A stretch of DNA of 64,000 bases, taken from positions 868,001-932,000 of the forward strand of contig OZ244200.1 in NCBI GenBank assembly GCA_965216845.1, given 5' to 3'. Both the position numbers and the translations under genes were made by a program. Positions 54,853 through 63,323 of the stretch are shown in pieces. Each line of letters begins with the position of its first letter. The stretch's first letter is position 1. This DNA comes from Panacagrimonas sp965216845. Its GTDB lineage: Bacteria > Pseudomonadota > Gammaproteobacteria > Nevskiales > Nevskiaceae. The notes below the pieces were generated by a model. The model was not told the origin of the DNA. It saw only the letters and a program-made list of their open reading frames with translations, and did no database searches.

Positions 54853-55647
54853 ATGAAGATTGATGCGCAGGGCGAGCGGCGCCGGATGGAGCTGGCTGTC
54901 GGGTACTTCACCCGCATCCCGGTTTCGGCGCTGGCCGATGAGTCGCCAGAGGCGCTCGGCAGGTCCGCACGCTATCTCCCGGCGGTGGGGCTGTTGGTCG
55001 GGCTGCTCAGCGCTTTGGCATTGTGGCTTGCGGCTCAGATTTGGCCGACCGGTGCGGCGGTCTTGCTGTCGATGAGCTTTTCGCTGCTGCTGACCGGCGC
55101 CTTGCACGAGGACGGACTGGCCGACGCTGCGGATGGGTTCGGCGGTGGGTTCGAGCGCGAGCGCGTTCTGCGCATCATGAAGGACTCGCGGATCGGAAGT
55201 TTCGGCGCCATCGCCTTGCTGCTGAGCCTGACCCTGAAATTTGCCTTGCTGTCCGCACTGGCGAACCAGGGCCTGGCGTTGGCGTTGGCTGTGCTGCTGG
55301 TCGCACACACCGTGTCGCGCTGCGCTGCGCTGAGTGTGATGCTGCGCCTGGATTATCAATCTCTGGCAAGCGGCGCGCGTGCCAGGCCGTTCGCCGACAG
55401 TGTCGGCATCACCGAGTGGCGCATTGGTGCGGCCACCGGCGGCCTGGCGCTGACCCTGGTGTGCCTGATTGGCGGCATCTCCTTGGCCGCGCTGCTGGCC
55501 GTTGTCGGCGGGGTCGCCGCCGCCACATGGGGCTGCATGGCTTACTTTCGCAGCAGGATCGGCGGATACACCGGCGATTGCCTGGGCGCGACCCAGCAAG
55601 TCACCGAGATCGTGATCTACCTGGCGGTCACTGCGGTGATGCACTGA
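54853..55647 (+). CDS. cobS: Adenosylcobinamide-GDP ribazoletransferase CobS
   Basis: A 264-residue integral membrane protein joining adenosylcobinamide-GDP to alpha-ribazole (phosphate), the last step of cobalamin assembly. The conserved LTGALHEDGLADAADGFGGGFERERVLRIMKDSRIGSFG block is intact, followed by several Ala/Leu-rich helices and the C-terminal GYTGDCLGATQQVTE motif. ATG 54853 gives the family start. Its stop overlaps the cobC ATG by one base. No riboswitch is recognised upstream of it. Confidence 0.93.
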   Translation: MKIDAQGERRRMELAVGYFTRIPVSALADESPEALGRSARYLPAVGLLVGLLSALALWLAAQIWPTGAAVLLSMSFSLLLTGALHEDGLADAADGFGGGFERERVLRIMKDSRIGSFGAIALLLSLTLKFALLSALANQGLALALAVLLVAHTVSRCAALSVMLRLDYQSLASGARARPFADSVGITEWRIGAATGGLALTLVCLIGGISLAALLAVVGGVAAATWGCMAYFRSRIGGYTGDCLGATQQVTEIVIYLAVTAVMH

Positions 55648-56180
55648 TGCAGTTGCTGTTGCTGCGTCATCCGCCGGTGGCGTTGGCTGCGGGCATTTGC
55701 TACGGCAGCAGCGACGTTGCCGCGCAAAGTCTGAGTGCAACAGACCTGGCCCGGCTGCGTGCGCAAATTCCCGAACAGGCAGTGATCTGGACCAGTCCGG
55801 CCCGGCGTTGCCAGCAGCTGGCAGCGCAATTGGCCCGCGGATCGAGCAGGCCGAACATCGACGCCCGATTGCGTGAGATGGACTTCGGCCAATGGGAAAT
55901 GCGTCGCTTCGACGACATCGACCGGGACTTGATCGATGCCTGGGCCGAAGACCCCTGGGGGTTCGTGCCGCCTGGCGGAGAGAGCGCCGAGGCGATGCAT
56001 TCGCGGGTGCTGCAATTTCTGCACGACCTGCGTCAGCGGCACCGCCAGGGACCGACGCTGATCATCGCCCATGCCGGTTCGCTGCGCGTGATTCGCGGGC
56101 ACCTGGCGGGGCTGCCCCGATCTCAGTGGCTGAACCTGGAATGCGAGCCAGCCGGTCTGTTTCGGCTCGATTGCGCATAG
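55647..56180 (+). CDS. cobC: Alpha-ribazole phosphatase CobC (histidine phosphatase family)
   Basis: A 177-residue phosphoglycerate-mutase-type phosphatase. The phosphohistidine motif is LLLRHPP (residues 3-9; the usual RHG reads RHP, as in many CobC proteins), followed by CYGSSDV. The second His is in IIAHAGSLRVIRG. It would dephosphorylate alpha-ribazole 5'-phosphate or cobalamin phosphate. It is coupled to cobS by TGATG. The riboswitch for btuB lies directly downstream. Confidence 0.88.
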   Translation: MQLLLLRHPPVALAAGICYGSSDVAAQSLSATDLARLRAQIPEQAVIWTSPARRCQQLAAQLARGSSRPNIDARLREMDFGQWEMRRFDDIDRDLIDAWAEDPWGFVPPGGESAEAMHSRVLQFLHDLRQRHRQGPTLIIAHAGSLRVIRGHLAGLPRSQWLNLECEPAGLFRLDCA

Positions 56181-56223
56181 GTGTCGTTGCGGGCTGCGCG
56201 GCTGGCGGCCTATACTGCGCCCG

Positions 56224-56434
56224 CCTCAGGTGTCCGAAGATGCTTACGCATCCGAGGGTGAAACGGGAAGCCGGTGCGCTGATCGCGATGCAGCGAGATG
56301 CAATTCCGGCACTGCCCCCGCAACGGTAGGCGAGTGGATCAGACCGACGGCCACTGTGTTTGAACAACACGGGAAGGCGGCCTGATCAGGGACCCATCGG
56401 TTCCAGCTCGCGAGTCCGGAGACCGGCCTGGAGC
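56224..56434 (+). promoter_or_regulatory. Cobalamin (AdoCbl-class) riboswitch
   Basis: Conserved core elements appear in the right order: AGGTGTCCGAAG, then GGGTGAAACGGGAAGCCGGTG (written here as two parts: GGGTGAAACGGG and AAGCCGGTG), AATTCCGGCACTGCCCCCGC with AACGGTAG, CACGGGAAGGCGGCC, and the B12-box-like AGTCCGGAGACCGGCC near 56413-56428. A stem CGTCGC-GTGGG-GCGACG (56554-56570) ends three bases before the AGGAG site (56573-56577) of btuB and could be part of the expression platform that hides it when cobalamin binds. It should repress btuB and the downstream operon when cobalamin is plentiful. Confidence 0.88.
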
Positions 56435-56585
56435 AAGCCGATGGCTCGCGGTGGGCGAGGGCAAGATCGTAATGCAGGGAACAGCCGGTTCCCGAGCAAT
56501 GCCTGACGATCCTTGAGATCACTCACTGCGGACTGTCTCCAACCCAAGCAATGCGTCGCGTGGGGCGACGTCAGGAGCCTGTTCC

Positions 56586-58427
56586 GTGAAATACCGATCC
56601 ACCCTTGTTGTGGCCGTGATGGCTGCGGCACCTGTTTACGCATCCGAAGAACAACGGATCGCCGCGGCGACAAACGCCTCGGTCCATGCCGAGTCCGCAC
56701 GCATCGTTGTCACCGCGTCGCGCGCCGAAGAAACCATCGGGGATGCCCTGGCACCGATCACCGTGGTGACCCGTGAGCAGATCGAGCGACTGCAAACCCG
56801 TGACCTCCAGGATCTGTTCGTCGGCCTGCCGGGCCTGAATCTCGCTACCAATGGTGGCCCCGGAAAGTCCGCTTCGCTGTTCGTGCGCGGCACCGAGTCC
56901 GACCACGTGCTGGTGTTGATCGATGGCATCAAGGTCGGTTCGGCCACCACGGGAAGTGCGCCGTTCGAGCAGATTCCGGTCGACCAGGTCGAGCGCATCG
57001 AGATCGTGCGCGGTCCCCGTTCCAGTCTCTACGGGTCGGAAGCCATCGGCGGCGTGATCCAGATTTTCACCCGTCGTGGCGAAGGCGATGGGGCGGTGCC
57101 ATCGTTCTCGGCCGGGCGCGGCACGCGTGGCGACAGCCATCTGGAGGCCGGACTGCGTGGGGGTTTGGGTGATCTCTGGTACGCCCTTGGCGTCAGCGGT
57201 CGCCACACCGACGGCATCAACGCGCGTCCTTCGGTCAACGAGCCAGACAAGGATGGCTACGAGCGCCGCGCCGGCAGCGCACGTCTGGGTTACCGCTTCG
57301 GCGAGGCGGCCGAAGTCTGGGGCAGCTACTGGCTGGCCAACGGGGAGAACGAGTTCGACGGCAGTTTCCAGAACCAAAGCGACACCCGCACCCAGGTGCT
57401 GGGATTGCATGGCCGCTTGCGGCCACTGTCGCGATGGAAAATCAATCTGTCCGCCGGCCAGAGTCGGGACGAATCGGACAATTTCCTCAACGGCACTTTC
57501 ACCGGCAACTTCGACACCCGGCGCGGTCAGCTTTCGCTGATCAACGAGGTTTTGATTGCGCCGGATCACCGTGTGGCGCTGGGCGGGGATCACCAGATGG
57601 ACGAGGTTGAAAGCAGCACTGCGTATGCGATCAGCGAGCGTGACAACACCGGCGCGTTCCTGCAGTACCGCGGCATGGTGAATATCCACGAATTCCAGGC
57701 CAGCATTCGCAGCGACGATAACGAGCAGTTCGGTCGTCACGAAACGGGCGGCGTGGCCTACGGGATTCGTGTTGCGGACGTGGTGCGGGCCGGCCTCAGC
57801 TACGGCACTGCATTCAAGGCCCCGACTTTCAACGAACTGTACTTCCCCGGCTTCGGCAATGACCGCCTGGAGCCCGAGGCGTCCGAGAGCTATGAGCTCT
57901 CACTGGCCAGCCTGCACAGTCCGGTGTGGTGGCAGCTGAACGCTTTCCAGACGCAGATCGAAGACCTGATCGCGTTCGATGCGAGCATCTCGGCGCCGGT
58001 GAATGTGGCAACGGCAAAAATACAGGGGGTTGAAGCGCAATTTGGCACTCGCTGGAAAGGCGTGCGCGTCGCCACGTATCTCACCTGGTTGAGGCCCGAG
58101 GATGACAGCGGCGGCGCCAGCGATGGCAACACCCTGCCGCGACGCCGTGAGCGCAGCGGGCGCATCGACCTGGACTACGACTGGAAAGCGCTGAGCATGG
58201 GCTTGACCCTGACCGCCGCCGCCCGTGGCTATGACGACCTGTCCAACAGTCGCGATCTGCCCGGCTACGGCCTGCTCAATCTGCGTGCCGCCGTGCAGGT
58301 GATGCCGGATTGGCAGCTTCAGCTCGTCGGGACCAACGTCCTCGGCAAAACCTATGAAACCGCCGCGACCTACCCGAATTACGGCGGCTCGTTCATGGCG
58401 ACGGTTCGCTACACCCCAGCACTGTAA
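56586..58427 (+). CDS. btuB: TonB-dependent vitamin B12 receptor BtuB
   Basis: A 613-residue outer-membrane receptor. The signal peptide covers residues 1-19 (ending PVYA-SEE). A TonB-box-like region (RIVVTASRAEE) and plug domain (ITVVTREQIERLQTRDLQDLF, SLFVRGTESDHVLVLIDGIKV, VRGPRSSLYGSEAIGGVIQIFTRR) precede a 22-strand barrel. GTG 56586 is 8 bases after AGGAG. The cobalamin riboswitch in its leader identifies the substrate as a corrinoid. Confidence 0.92.
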   Translation: MKYRSTLVVAVMAAAPVYASEEQRIAAATNASVHAESARIVVTASRAEETIGDALAPITVVTREQIERLQTRDLQDLFVGLPGLNLATNGGPGKSASLFVRGTESDHVLVLIDGIKVGSATTGSAPFEQIPVDQVERIEIVRGPRSSLYGSEAIGGVIQIFTRRGEGDGAVPSFSAGRGTRGDSHLEAGLRGGLGDLWYALGVSGRHTDGINARPSVNEPDKDGYERRAGSARLGYRFGEAAEVWGSYWLANGENEFDGSFQNQSDTRTQVLGLHGRLRPLSRWKINLSAGQSRDESDNFLNGTFTGNFDTRRGQLSLINEVLIAPDHRVALGGDHQMDEVESSTAYAISERDNTGAFLQYRGMVNIHEFQASIRSDDNEQFGRHETGGVAYGIRVADVVRAGLSYGTAFKAPTFNELYFPGFGNDRLEPEASESYELSLASLHSPVWWQLNAFQTQIEDLIAFDASISAPVNVATAKIQGVEAQFGTRWKGVRVATYLTWLRPEDDSGGASDGNTLPRRRERSGRIDLDYDWKALSMGLTLTAAARGYDDLSNSRDLPGYGLLNLRAAVQVMPDWQLQLVGTNVLGKTYETAATYPNYGGSFMATVRYTPAL

Positions 58428-58452
58428 ATACGCTCAAAAACGGAGATTCAAC

Positions 58453-59058
58453 ATGTACACGTCGTTGCCACCCTCGCGACAGGTTTCACTGCTCATCCTG
58501 ACGGGCCTGGCCCTGTTGATGACGATCACGCGATTCCAGCCCCTGGACCACTTTCTCGAGTTGCCAGACGCGTCCTGGTCGGTGTTTTTCATTGCCGGCT
58601 TCTATCTCGTCGGCATGGCCCGCTGGGCTTTTCCGGCGTTGATCGCGCTGTCGGTGGCGATCGACTGGGTTGCCATCCAGCACCTGGGCGTGAGCAACTA
58701 CTGCGTCACGCCCGCGTACTGGTTTCTGATTCCCACGCATGCGGTGATGTGGTTTGGCGGGTACTGGCTGCGCCAACGTGCCAGTCAGGATTGGCGCGGG
58801 CTGCTGCGCCTTGCGGCCAGTGCGTTCATCGCAAGCAGCGTGGCCTACATGATTTCCAACGGCGGCTTCTACTGGTTCGGCGGTCGGTACCCGGAACCCA
58901 ATGTGGCGCAATACCTGGAGCGCTTTGCGCGTTACTACCAGTGGTTCCTGCTGGTGCCATGTGCCTACATCGGCACAGCCGCCCTGTTGCATGTCGGGGT
59001 GCAGCGTGCCGTTGCTGCGACCGTCCGGGAAGACGGCCAGCGGCCGGCGAACGACTGA
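58453..59058 (+). CDS. Six-helix membrane protein of the B12 cluster (possible BtuM-like S-component)
   Basis: A 201-residue polytopic protein with about six hydrophobic helices. Conserved-looking motifs are LPDASWSVFFIAGFYL (residues 37-52), ALIALSVAIDWVA and a Cys at residue 84 in SNYCVTPAYWFLIPTHAVMWFGGYW. Size, helix number, a single membrane-embedded Cys near residue 80 and position directly after btuB all resemble BtuM, a solitary ECF S-component for cobalamin whose Cys80 ligates the cobalt. Sequence identity could not be tested. It is alternatively an uncharacterised cobalt or corrinoid transporter. It is 25 bases after btuB and 15 before cobO. Confidence 0.6.
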   Translation: MYTSLPPSRQVSLLILTGLALLMTITRFQPLDHFLELPDASWSVFFIAGFYLVGMARWAFPALIALSVAIDWVAIQHLGVSNYCVTPAYWFLIPTHAVMWFGGYWLRQRASQDWRGLLRLAASAFIASSVAYMISNGGFYWFGGRYPEPNVAQYLERFARYYQWFLLVPCAYIGTAALLHVGVQRAVAATVREDGQRPAND

Positions 59059-59073
59059 CCCGGGGCCATTCGG

Positions 59074-59688
59074 ATGCACCCAGACTCGAAAGACGCCGCC
59101 GCTGCGCAACGTCACCAGAAGCGCATGCAGCGCAAGAAGGAAGTCATTGATGCGCGGATCGATGCCGCGCAGGATGAGCGTGGCCTGCTTCTGGTGCTGA
59201 CCGGCAACGGCAAGGGCAAGAGCTCCTCGGCCTTCGGCATGGTCGCGCGTGCACTTGGTCATGGAATGAAGGTGGGGGTTGCGCAGTTCATCAAGGGGCG
59301 CTCCGATACCGGAGAGGAGGCCTTCTTCCGCGACGCAGGGGTGCCCTGGCTGGTGCTCGGCGAAGGCTTCACCTGGGAAACGCAGAACCTGGAGCGCGAT
59401 ATCGAAACCGCGAAGCGTGGTTGGTCGCAGGTCCAGGCGTTGCTGCGCGATCAGACCATCCATCTGGTGGTGCTCGACGAGCTGACCTATCCGCTGAAGT
59501 ACGGTTGGCTGCAATTGGACGAGGTGCTTGAAGACCTGAAGGCGAGACCGCCGATGCAGCATGTGGTGATCACCGGACGTGCGGCGCCGCCGGGCCTGCG
59601 GGAAGCGGCCGATACCGTCACCGAGCTGGGCGATGAAAAACACGCGTTTCGCGCCGGGATCAAGGCGCAGCCAGGCGTCGACTGGTGA
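59074..59688 (+). CDS. cobO: Cob(I)yrinic acid a,c-diamide adenosyltransferase
   Basis: A 204-residue CobA/CobO-type adenosyltransferase. The Walker A motif is LTGNGKGKSSSAFG (about residues 42-55). GVAQFIKG, VVLDELTYPLKYGWL and VITGRAAPPGLREAADTVTE are family signatures. It attaches the 5'-deoxyadenosyl ligand to corrinoids. Its stop overlaps the cobB GTG by 4 bases. Confidence 0.94.
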   Translation: MHPDSKDAAAAQRHQKRMQRKKEVIDARIDAAQDERGLLLVLTGNGKGKSSSAFGMVARALGHGMKVGVAQFIKGRSDTGEEAFFRDAGVPWLVLGEGFTWETQNLERDIETAKRGWSQVQALLRDQTIHLVVLDELTYPLKYGWLQLDEVLEDLKARPPMQHVVITGRAAPPGLREAADTVTELGDEKHAFRAGIKAQPGVDW

Positions 59689-60971
59689 GCAGTTGTCGGA
59701 CGCTGCTGGTCTCGGCCCCTGCCTCGGGGCAGGGCAAGACGACCGTCACCGCTGCGCTGGCGCGGCGAGCAAGGCGACAGGGGCTTGGCGTGCGCGTGTT
59801 CAAGACCGGCCCGGATTTCATCGATCCCTCGTTGCTGGAAGTGGCCAGCGGTGCGCCGGTGCAGCAGCTCGACCTGTGGATGGTCGGGCCTCAGGCCTGC
59901 CGGCGATTGCTGGCCGAGGCCGCCCAGACGGCCGATCTGATCCTGATCGAAGGCGTCATGGGTTTGTTCGACGGGGCGCCTTCGAGTGCGGACCTGGCCG
60001 AAGCTTTTGGCGTGCCGGTGCTGGCGGTGATCGATGGTTCGGCCATGGCGCAGACCTTCGGGGCATTGGCACAGGGTCTGGCCCGCTATCGGGAATCGTT
60101 GCAGGTATTTGGTGTGCTGGCCAATCGCGTCGGCAGCCAGCGACATGCACAAATGCTGAACGACAGTCTGCGCGCGCCGTTGCAGTTTGTTGGCGCCCTG
60201 CCGCGCGATCCCGCTTTTCAGCTGCCCGAACGACACCTGGGTCTGGTGTTGGCCAGCGAACTGTCGGACCTGGATCAACGCATCGACGCCGCGGCCCACG
60301 CGCTCGGCGATGCAGTCCGATTCGACACCATCCCCGCCACTGAATTCGAGCGACCGGCGCCAGCGCACATGCCCTTGCGGTTGCGCGGACTGCGCATTGC
60401 CGTGGCCCGTGACGAGGCCTTTGCCTTTCATTACCCGGCCAACCTCGACAGCCTCCAGGCCATGGGCGCGACACTGGCGTTTTTCTCGCCCCTGCATGAT
60501 CCGGCATTGCCGGATGCGGACGCGCTGTGGCTCCCCGGTGGCTACCCGGAGCTGCATGCCAGATGGATTTCCGACAACACGCCGATGCGCGATTCGATAC
60601 ACGCGCACCATGCCGCCGGCAAACCGCTGCTCGCCGAATGCGGCGGCATGATGAGCCTGTTCGAGGCGCTGAGCGATCATCACGGCACCGAGCATTCCAT
60701 GTTCGGTCTGTTGCCCGGGCGCTGTGCGATGCAGGCCGGCTTGCAAGGTCTGGGAATGCAGAGCGTTGCCTTTGAGGCGGGCGAGCTGCGTGGGCACAGC
60801 TTTCATCACTCACGGGCGCAGGCCTTGCTTGAGCCGGCGCGGGTGGCGAGCAATCCCAATGGCGGCGCGACCACCGAAGCCGTCTACCAGCTTGGGCGGC
60901 TGACGGCGAGTTATGTTCATTTCTACTTCGCATCCAATCCGGCGGCGACGGCGGCGCTGTTCAGCCGATGA
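59685..60971 (+). CDS. cobB: Cobyrinic acid a,c-diamide synthase
   Basis: A 428-residue ATP-dependent amidotransferase. The N-terminal dethiobiotin-synthetase-like domain has SAPASGQGKTTVTAALARR and FKTGPDFIDPSLLEVASG. The C-terminal class I glutamine amidotransferase domain has LPGGYPELHA and the nucleophile Cys in LLAECGGMMSLFEAL. It uses glutamine to amidate the a and c side chains. GTG 59685 overlaps cobO, and its end overlaps bluB by 4 bases. Confidence 0.93.
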   Translation: MSSCRTLLVSAPASGQGKTTVTAALARRARRQGLGVRVFKTGPDFIDPSLLEVASGAPVQQLDLWMVGPQACRRLLAEAAQTADLILIEGVMGLFDGAPSSADLAEAFGVPVLAVIDGSAMAQTFGALAQGLARYRESLQVFGVLANRVGSQRHAQMLNDSLRAPLQFVGALPRDPAFQLPERHLGLVLASELSDLDQRIDAAAHALGDAVRFDTIPATEFERPAPAHMPLRLRGLRIAVARDEAFAFHYPANLDSLQAMGATLAFFSPLHDPALPDADALWLPGGYPELHARWISDNTPMRDSIHAHHAAGKPLLAECGGMMSLFEALSDHHGTEHSMFGLLPGRCAMQAGLQGLGMQSVAFEAGELRGHSFHHSRAQALLEPARVASNPNGGATTEAVYQLGRLTASYVHFYFASNPAATAALFSR

Positions 60972-61630
60972 GCCGCGGGCGCCATCGTTATCCGGCCTCG
61001 GATCTGGACGCGGTGTACCGGGTGATCTACGAACGCCGAGACATGCGGCACTTCGTCCAGGGTGCAATGGACGAGGCGACCTTGCAGCGCCTGCTCGAGG
61101 CCGCCAATGCGGCCCCGAGTGTGGGACTGTCACAGCCCTGGCGGTTCGTCCGGATCACGGCGCACGAACTGCGCACACGCATTCATGCACTGGTTCGTGA
61201 AGAGGTGCAGCGAACCGCTGAAGCCCTGGGCGCGCGTCAGGACGAATTCCTGCGGCTCAAGGTTGAGGGCCTGCGTGACTGTGCCGAGCTGCTGGTGGCG
61301 GCGGTAGCGGACGGCGGCAAGGCCGAGATTTTTGGTCGCCGGACATTGCCGGAAATGTCGTTGGCCTCGGTGGCCTGCGCGATCCAGAACCTGTGGCTGG
61401 CCGCGCGTGCCGAAGGATTGGGGATGGGCTGGGTGTCCATGTTCGAACCCGACGCTCTGGCGCGGCTGCTGCGCATGCCGACGGGCGTCAAGCCGGTGGC
61501 CTTGCTGTGCCTTGGGCCGGTCGAGGCGTTCTACGAGCGGCCCATGCTGGTTCAGACGCACTGGCGACAGCCGCGCCCGCTGGACGCGCTGGTGTTCGAG
61601 AACCACTGGCCGGGGGCGACGCCGCAGTGA
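60968..61630 (+). CDS. bluB: 5,6-dimethylbenzimidazole synthase BluB
   Basis: A 220-residue flavin-destructase of the nitroreductase fold that makes the DMB lower ligand aerobically from FMNH2. The start YRVIYERRDMRHFVQG, AANAAPSVGLSQPWRFVR, the LPEMSLASVACAIQNLWLAARAEGLGMGWVSMF block and RPLDALVFENHWPG are characteristic. Its presence means the host can build true cobalamin when oxygen is present. It overlaps both neighbours by 4 bases. Confidence 0.93.
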   Translation: MSRGRHRYPASDLDAVYRVIYERRDMRHFVQGAMDEATLQRLLEAANAAPSVGLSQPWRFVRITAHELRTRIHALVREEVQRTAEALGARQDEFLRLKVEGLRDCAELLVAAVADGGKAEIFGRRTLPEMSLASVACAIQNLWLAARAEGLGMGWVSMFEPDALARLLRMPTGVKPVALLCLGPVEAFYERPMLVQTHWRQPRPLDALVFENHWPGATPQ

Positions 61631-62427
61631 ACATCATCCACGGCCCCAGGCGCATCGTTTGCCTCACCGAAGAGACCACCGAGACCCTGTATCGGATCGG
61701 CGAGCAGGATCGTATCGTCGGCATCTCCGGGTTCACGGTGCGCCCGCCGCAGGCGCGCAAGGAAAAACCCAGGGTGTCGGCCTTCACCAGTGCCAGGCTC
61801 GATCGCATCAAGGCACTCGATCCTGACCTGGTGCTGGGGTTTTCCAATCTTCAGGCCGACATCGCCGCCAGCCTTGTCCGCGACGGTATTGCGGTGCATG
61901 TGTTCAATCAGCGCAGCGTGGCGGAAATCTTCGAGTTCATTGCGCTGCTGGGTGCGATGGTGCGGGCCAATGCGCAAACCCAAGTGCTGATTGATGCGCT
62001 GCAACGCGGCATCGATGAAGTCGCCGATGCCGCCGCAGGGCTGGCGCATCGCGCTCGGGTCTACTTTGAAGAATGGGACGAGCCGATGATTTCCGGCATC
62101 GGCTGGGTCTCGGAGCTGATCGGCATTGCTGGCGGACAGGATGTGTTCCCCGAGCTTGCCGCCGAGCACAGTGCCGGCAAGCGCATCATCGACGATCCCG
62201 CCGAAGTGGTTCGCCGTGCGCCAGAGTTGATCGTGGGGTCCTGGTGCGGCAAGAAGTTTCGGCCCGAGAAGCTGGCCGGGCGCCCAGGGTGGGCGGTGAT
62301 TCCGGCGGTGCGTGATGGCCAGCTCAAGGAGATCAAGTCCTGCGACATCCTGCAGCCAGGGCCGGCGGCGCTGGGCGATGGCTTGCGTCAACTGCATCGC
62401 TTGATCGCGGACCTTGCGAGCAGATGA
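61627..62427 (+). CDS. BtuF-like cobalamin-binding protein without a signal peptide
   Basis: A 266-residue helical-backbone substrate-binding protein of the BtuF/Fhu class. Conserved stretches: RIVCLTEETTETLYRIGEQDRIVGIS, LDRIKALDPDLVLGFSNLQADIAASL, VYFEEWDEPMISGIGWVSELIGIAGG and PELIVGSWCGKKFRPEKLAGRPGW. GTG 61627 overlaps the bluB stop and leaves no room for a signal peptide, so the protein as encoded should be cytoplasmic. No BtuC or BtuD gene is in the window. Role in intracellular corrinoid handling is inference. Confidence 0.8.
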   Translation: MNIIHGPRRIVCLTEETTETLYRIGEQDRIVGISGFTVRPPQARKEKPRVSAFTSARLDRIKALDPDLVLGFSNLQADIAASLVRDGIAVHVFNQRSVAEIFEFIALLGAMVRANAQTQVLIDALQRGIDEVADAAAGLAHRARVYFEEWDEPMISGIGWVSELIGIAGGQDVFPELAAEHSAGKRIIDDPAEVVRRAPELIVGSWCGKKFRPEKLAGRPGWAVIPAVRDGQLKEIKSCDILQPGPAALGDGLRQLHRLIADLASR

Positions 62428-63323
62428 TCGCGGTGTCGATGTCACTGGCGCTGCTGCTGGACTGGTTGCTGGGCGAGCCGCGCCGATGGCATCCGCTGGT
62501 CGCTTTCGGTCGCCTGGTGTTGCTGCTGGAGCGGCGACTCTACGCACCGTCACGATGGCGTGGCGCCTGTGGTGTGGTGCTGCTGGCGGTGACGCCTGCG
62601 CTGGTGCTCGGCGGGCTGCGTCTGCAACTGGCGCCGGCATGGACCGTCATGCTTGATGTGCTCTTCCTTTATGTGGCGCTTGGGCACCGCAGCCTGCACG
62701 ATCATGCGCGCCCGGTCGCGGCGGCATTGGCGGCCGGGGATGAGGATCGCGCGCGCAATCTGGCCGCGCGCATGGTCAGCCGGGATTCGGCGGCGATTGC
62801 GCCGGCGGCCGCTGCCACCGAATCCGTTCTGGAGAACGGTAACGACGGCGTGTTTGGTGCACTGTTCTGGTTTGCGCTGCTTGGCGCCCCTGGTGCCTTG
62901 TTGTTTCGCCTGGCGAATACGCTCGATGCCATGTGGGGCTACCGAAACGAGCGATTCGAATGTTTTGGATGGGCGGCCGCGCGTTTCGATGACCTGCTGA
63001 ACTGGCCCGGTGCGCGGCTGACGGCCTTGAGTTACGCCCTGTGCGGCAACAGGCGCAAGGCATTGCGCTGCTGGCGCGCGCAAGCACCGTCCTGGGACAG
63101 CCCGAACGCTGGCCCGGTGATGGCCGCGGGAGCCGGCGCGCTCGGCATCGAGCTCGGTGGGCCGGCGCGGTACCAGGGGCAGTGGCACCAGCGGCCGACG
63201 CTGGGTTGCGGTCGCAAGGCGCAAGCGCGCGACATCGAACGTGCGCTGACGCTGGTGCGGCATTCGGTCCTGCTGTGGGTCGTCGTGGCCTGTGTCGTGG
63301 CCGGGGGATGGCCGGATGCTTAG
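62424..63323 (+). CDS. cbiB: Adenosylcobinamide-phosphate synthase CbiB/CobD
   Basis: A 299-residue membrane protein that attaches aminopropanol (phosphate) to adenosylcobyric acid. Signature segments are LLLDWLLGEPRRWHPLVAFGR at the start, ALGHRSLHDHARPVAAAL, AARMVSRDSAAI, ATESVLENGNDGVFGALFWFALLGAPGAL and NTLDAMWGYRNERFECFGWAAARFDDLLN. It overlaps the BtuF-like gene by 4 bases and cobD by 8. Confidence 0.93.
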   Translation: MIAVSMSLALLLDWLLGEPRRWHPLVAFGRLVLLLERRLYAPSRWRGACGVVLLAVTPALVLGGLRLQLAPAWTVMLDVLFLYVALGHRSLHDHARPVAAALAAGDEDRARNLAARMVSRDSAAIAPAAAATESVLENGNDGVFGALFWFALLGAPGALLFRLANTLDAMWGYRNERFECFGWAAARFDDLLNWPGARLTALSYALCGNRRKALRCWRAQAPSWDSPNAGPVMAAGAGALGIELGGPARYQGQWHQRPTLGCGRKAQARDIERALTLVRHSVLLWVVVACVVAGGWPDA

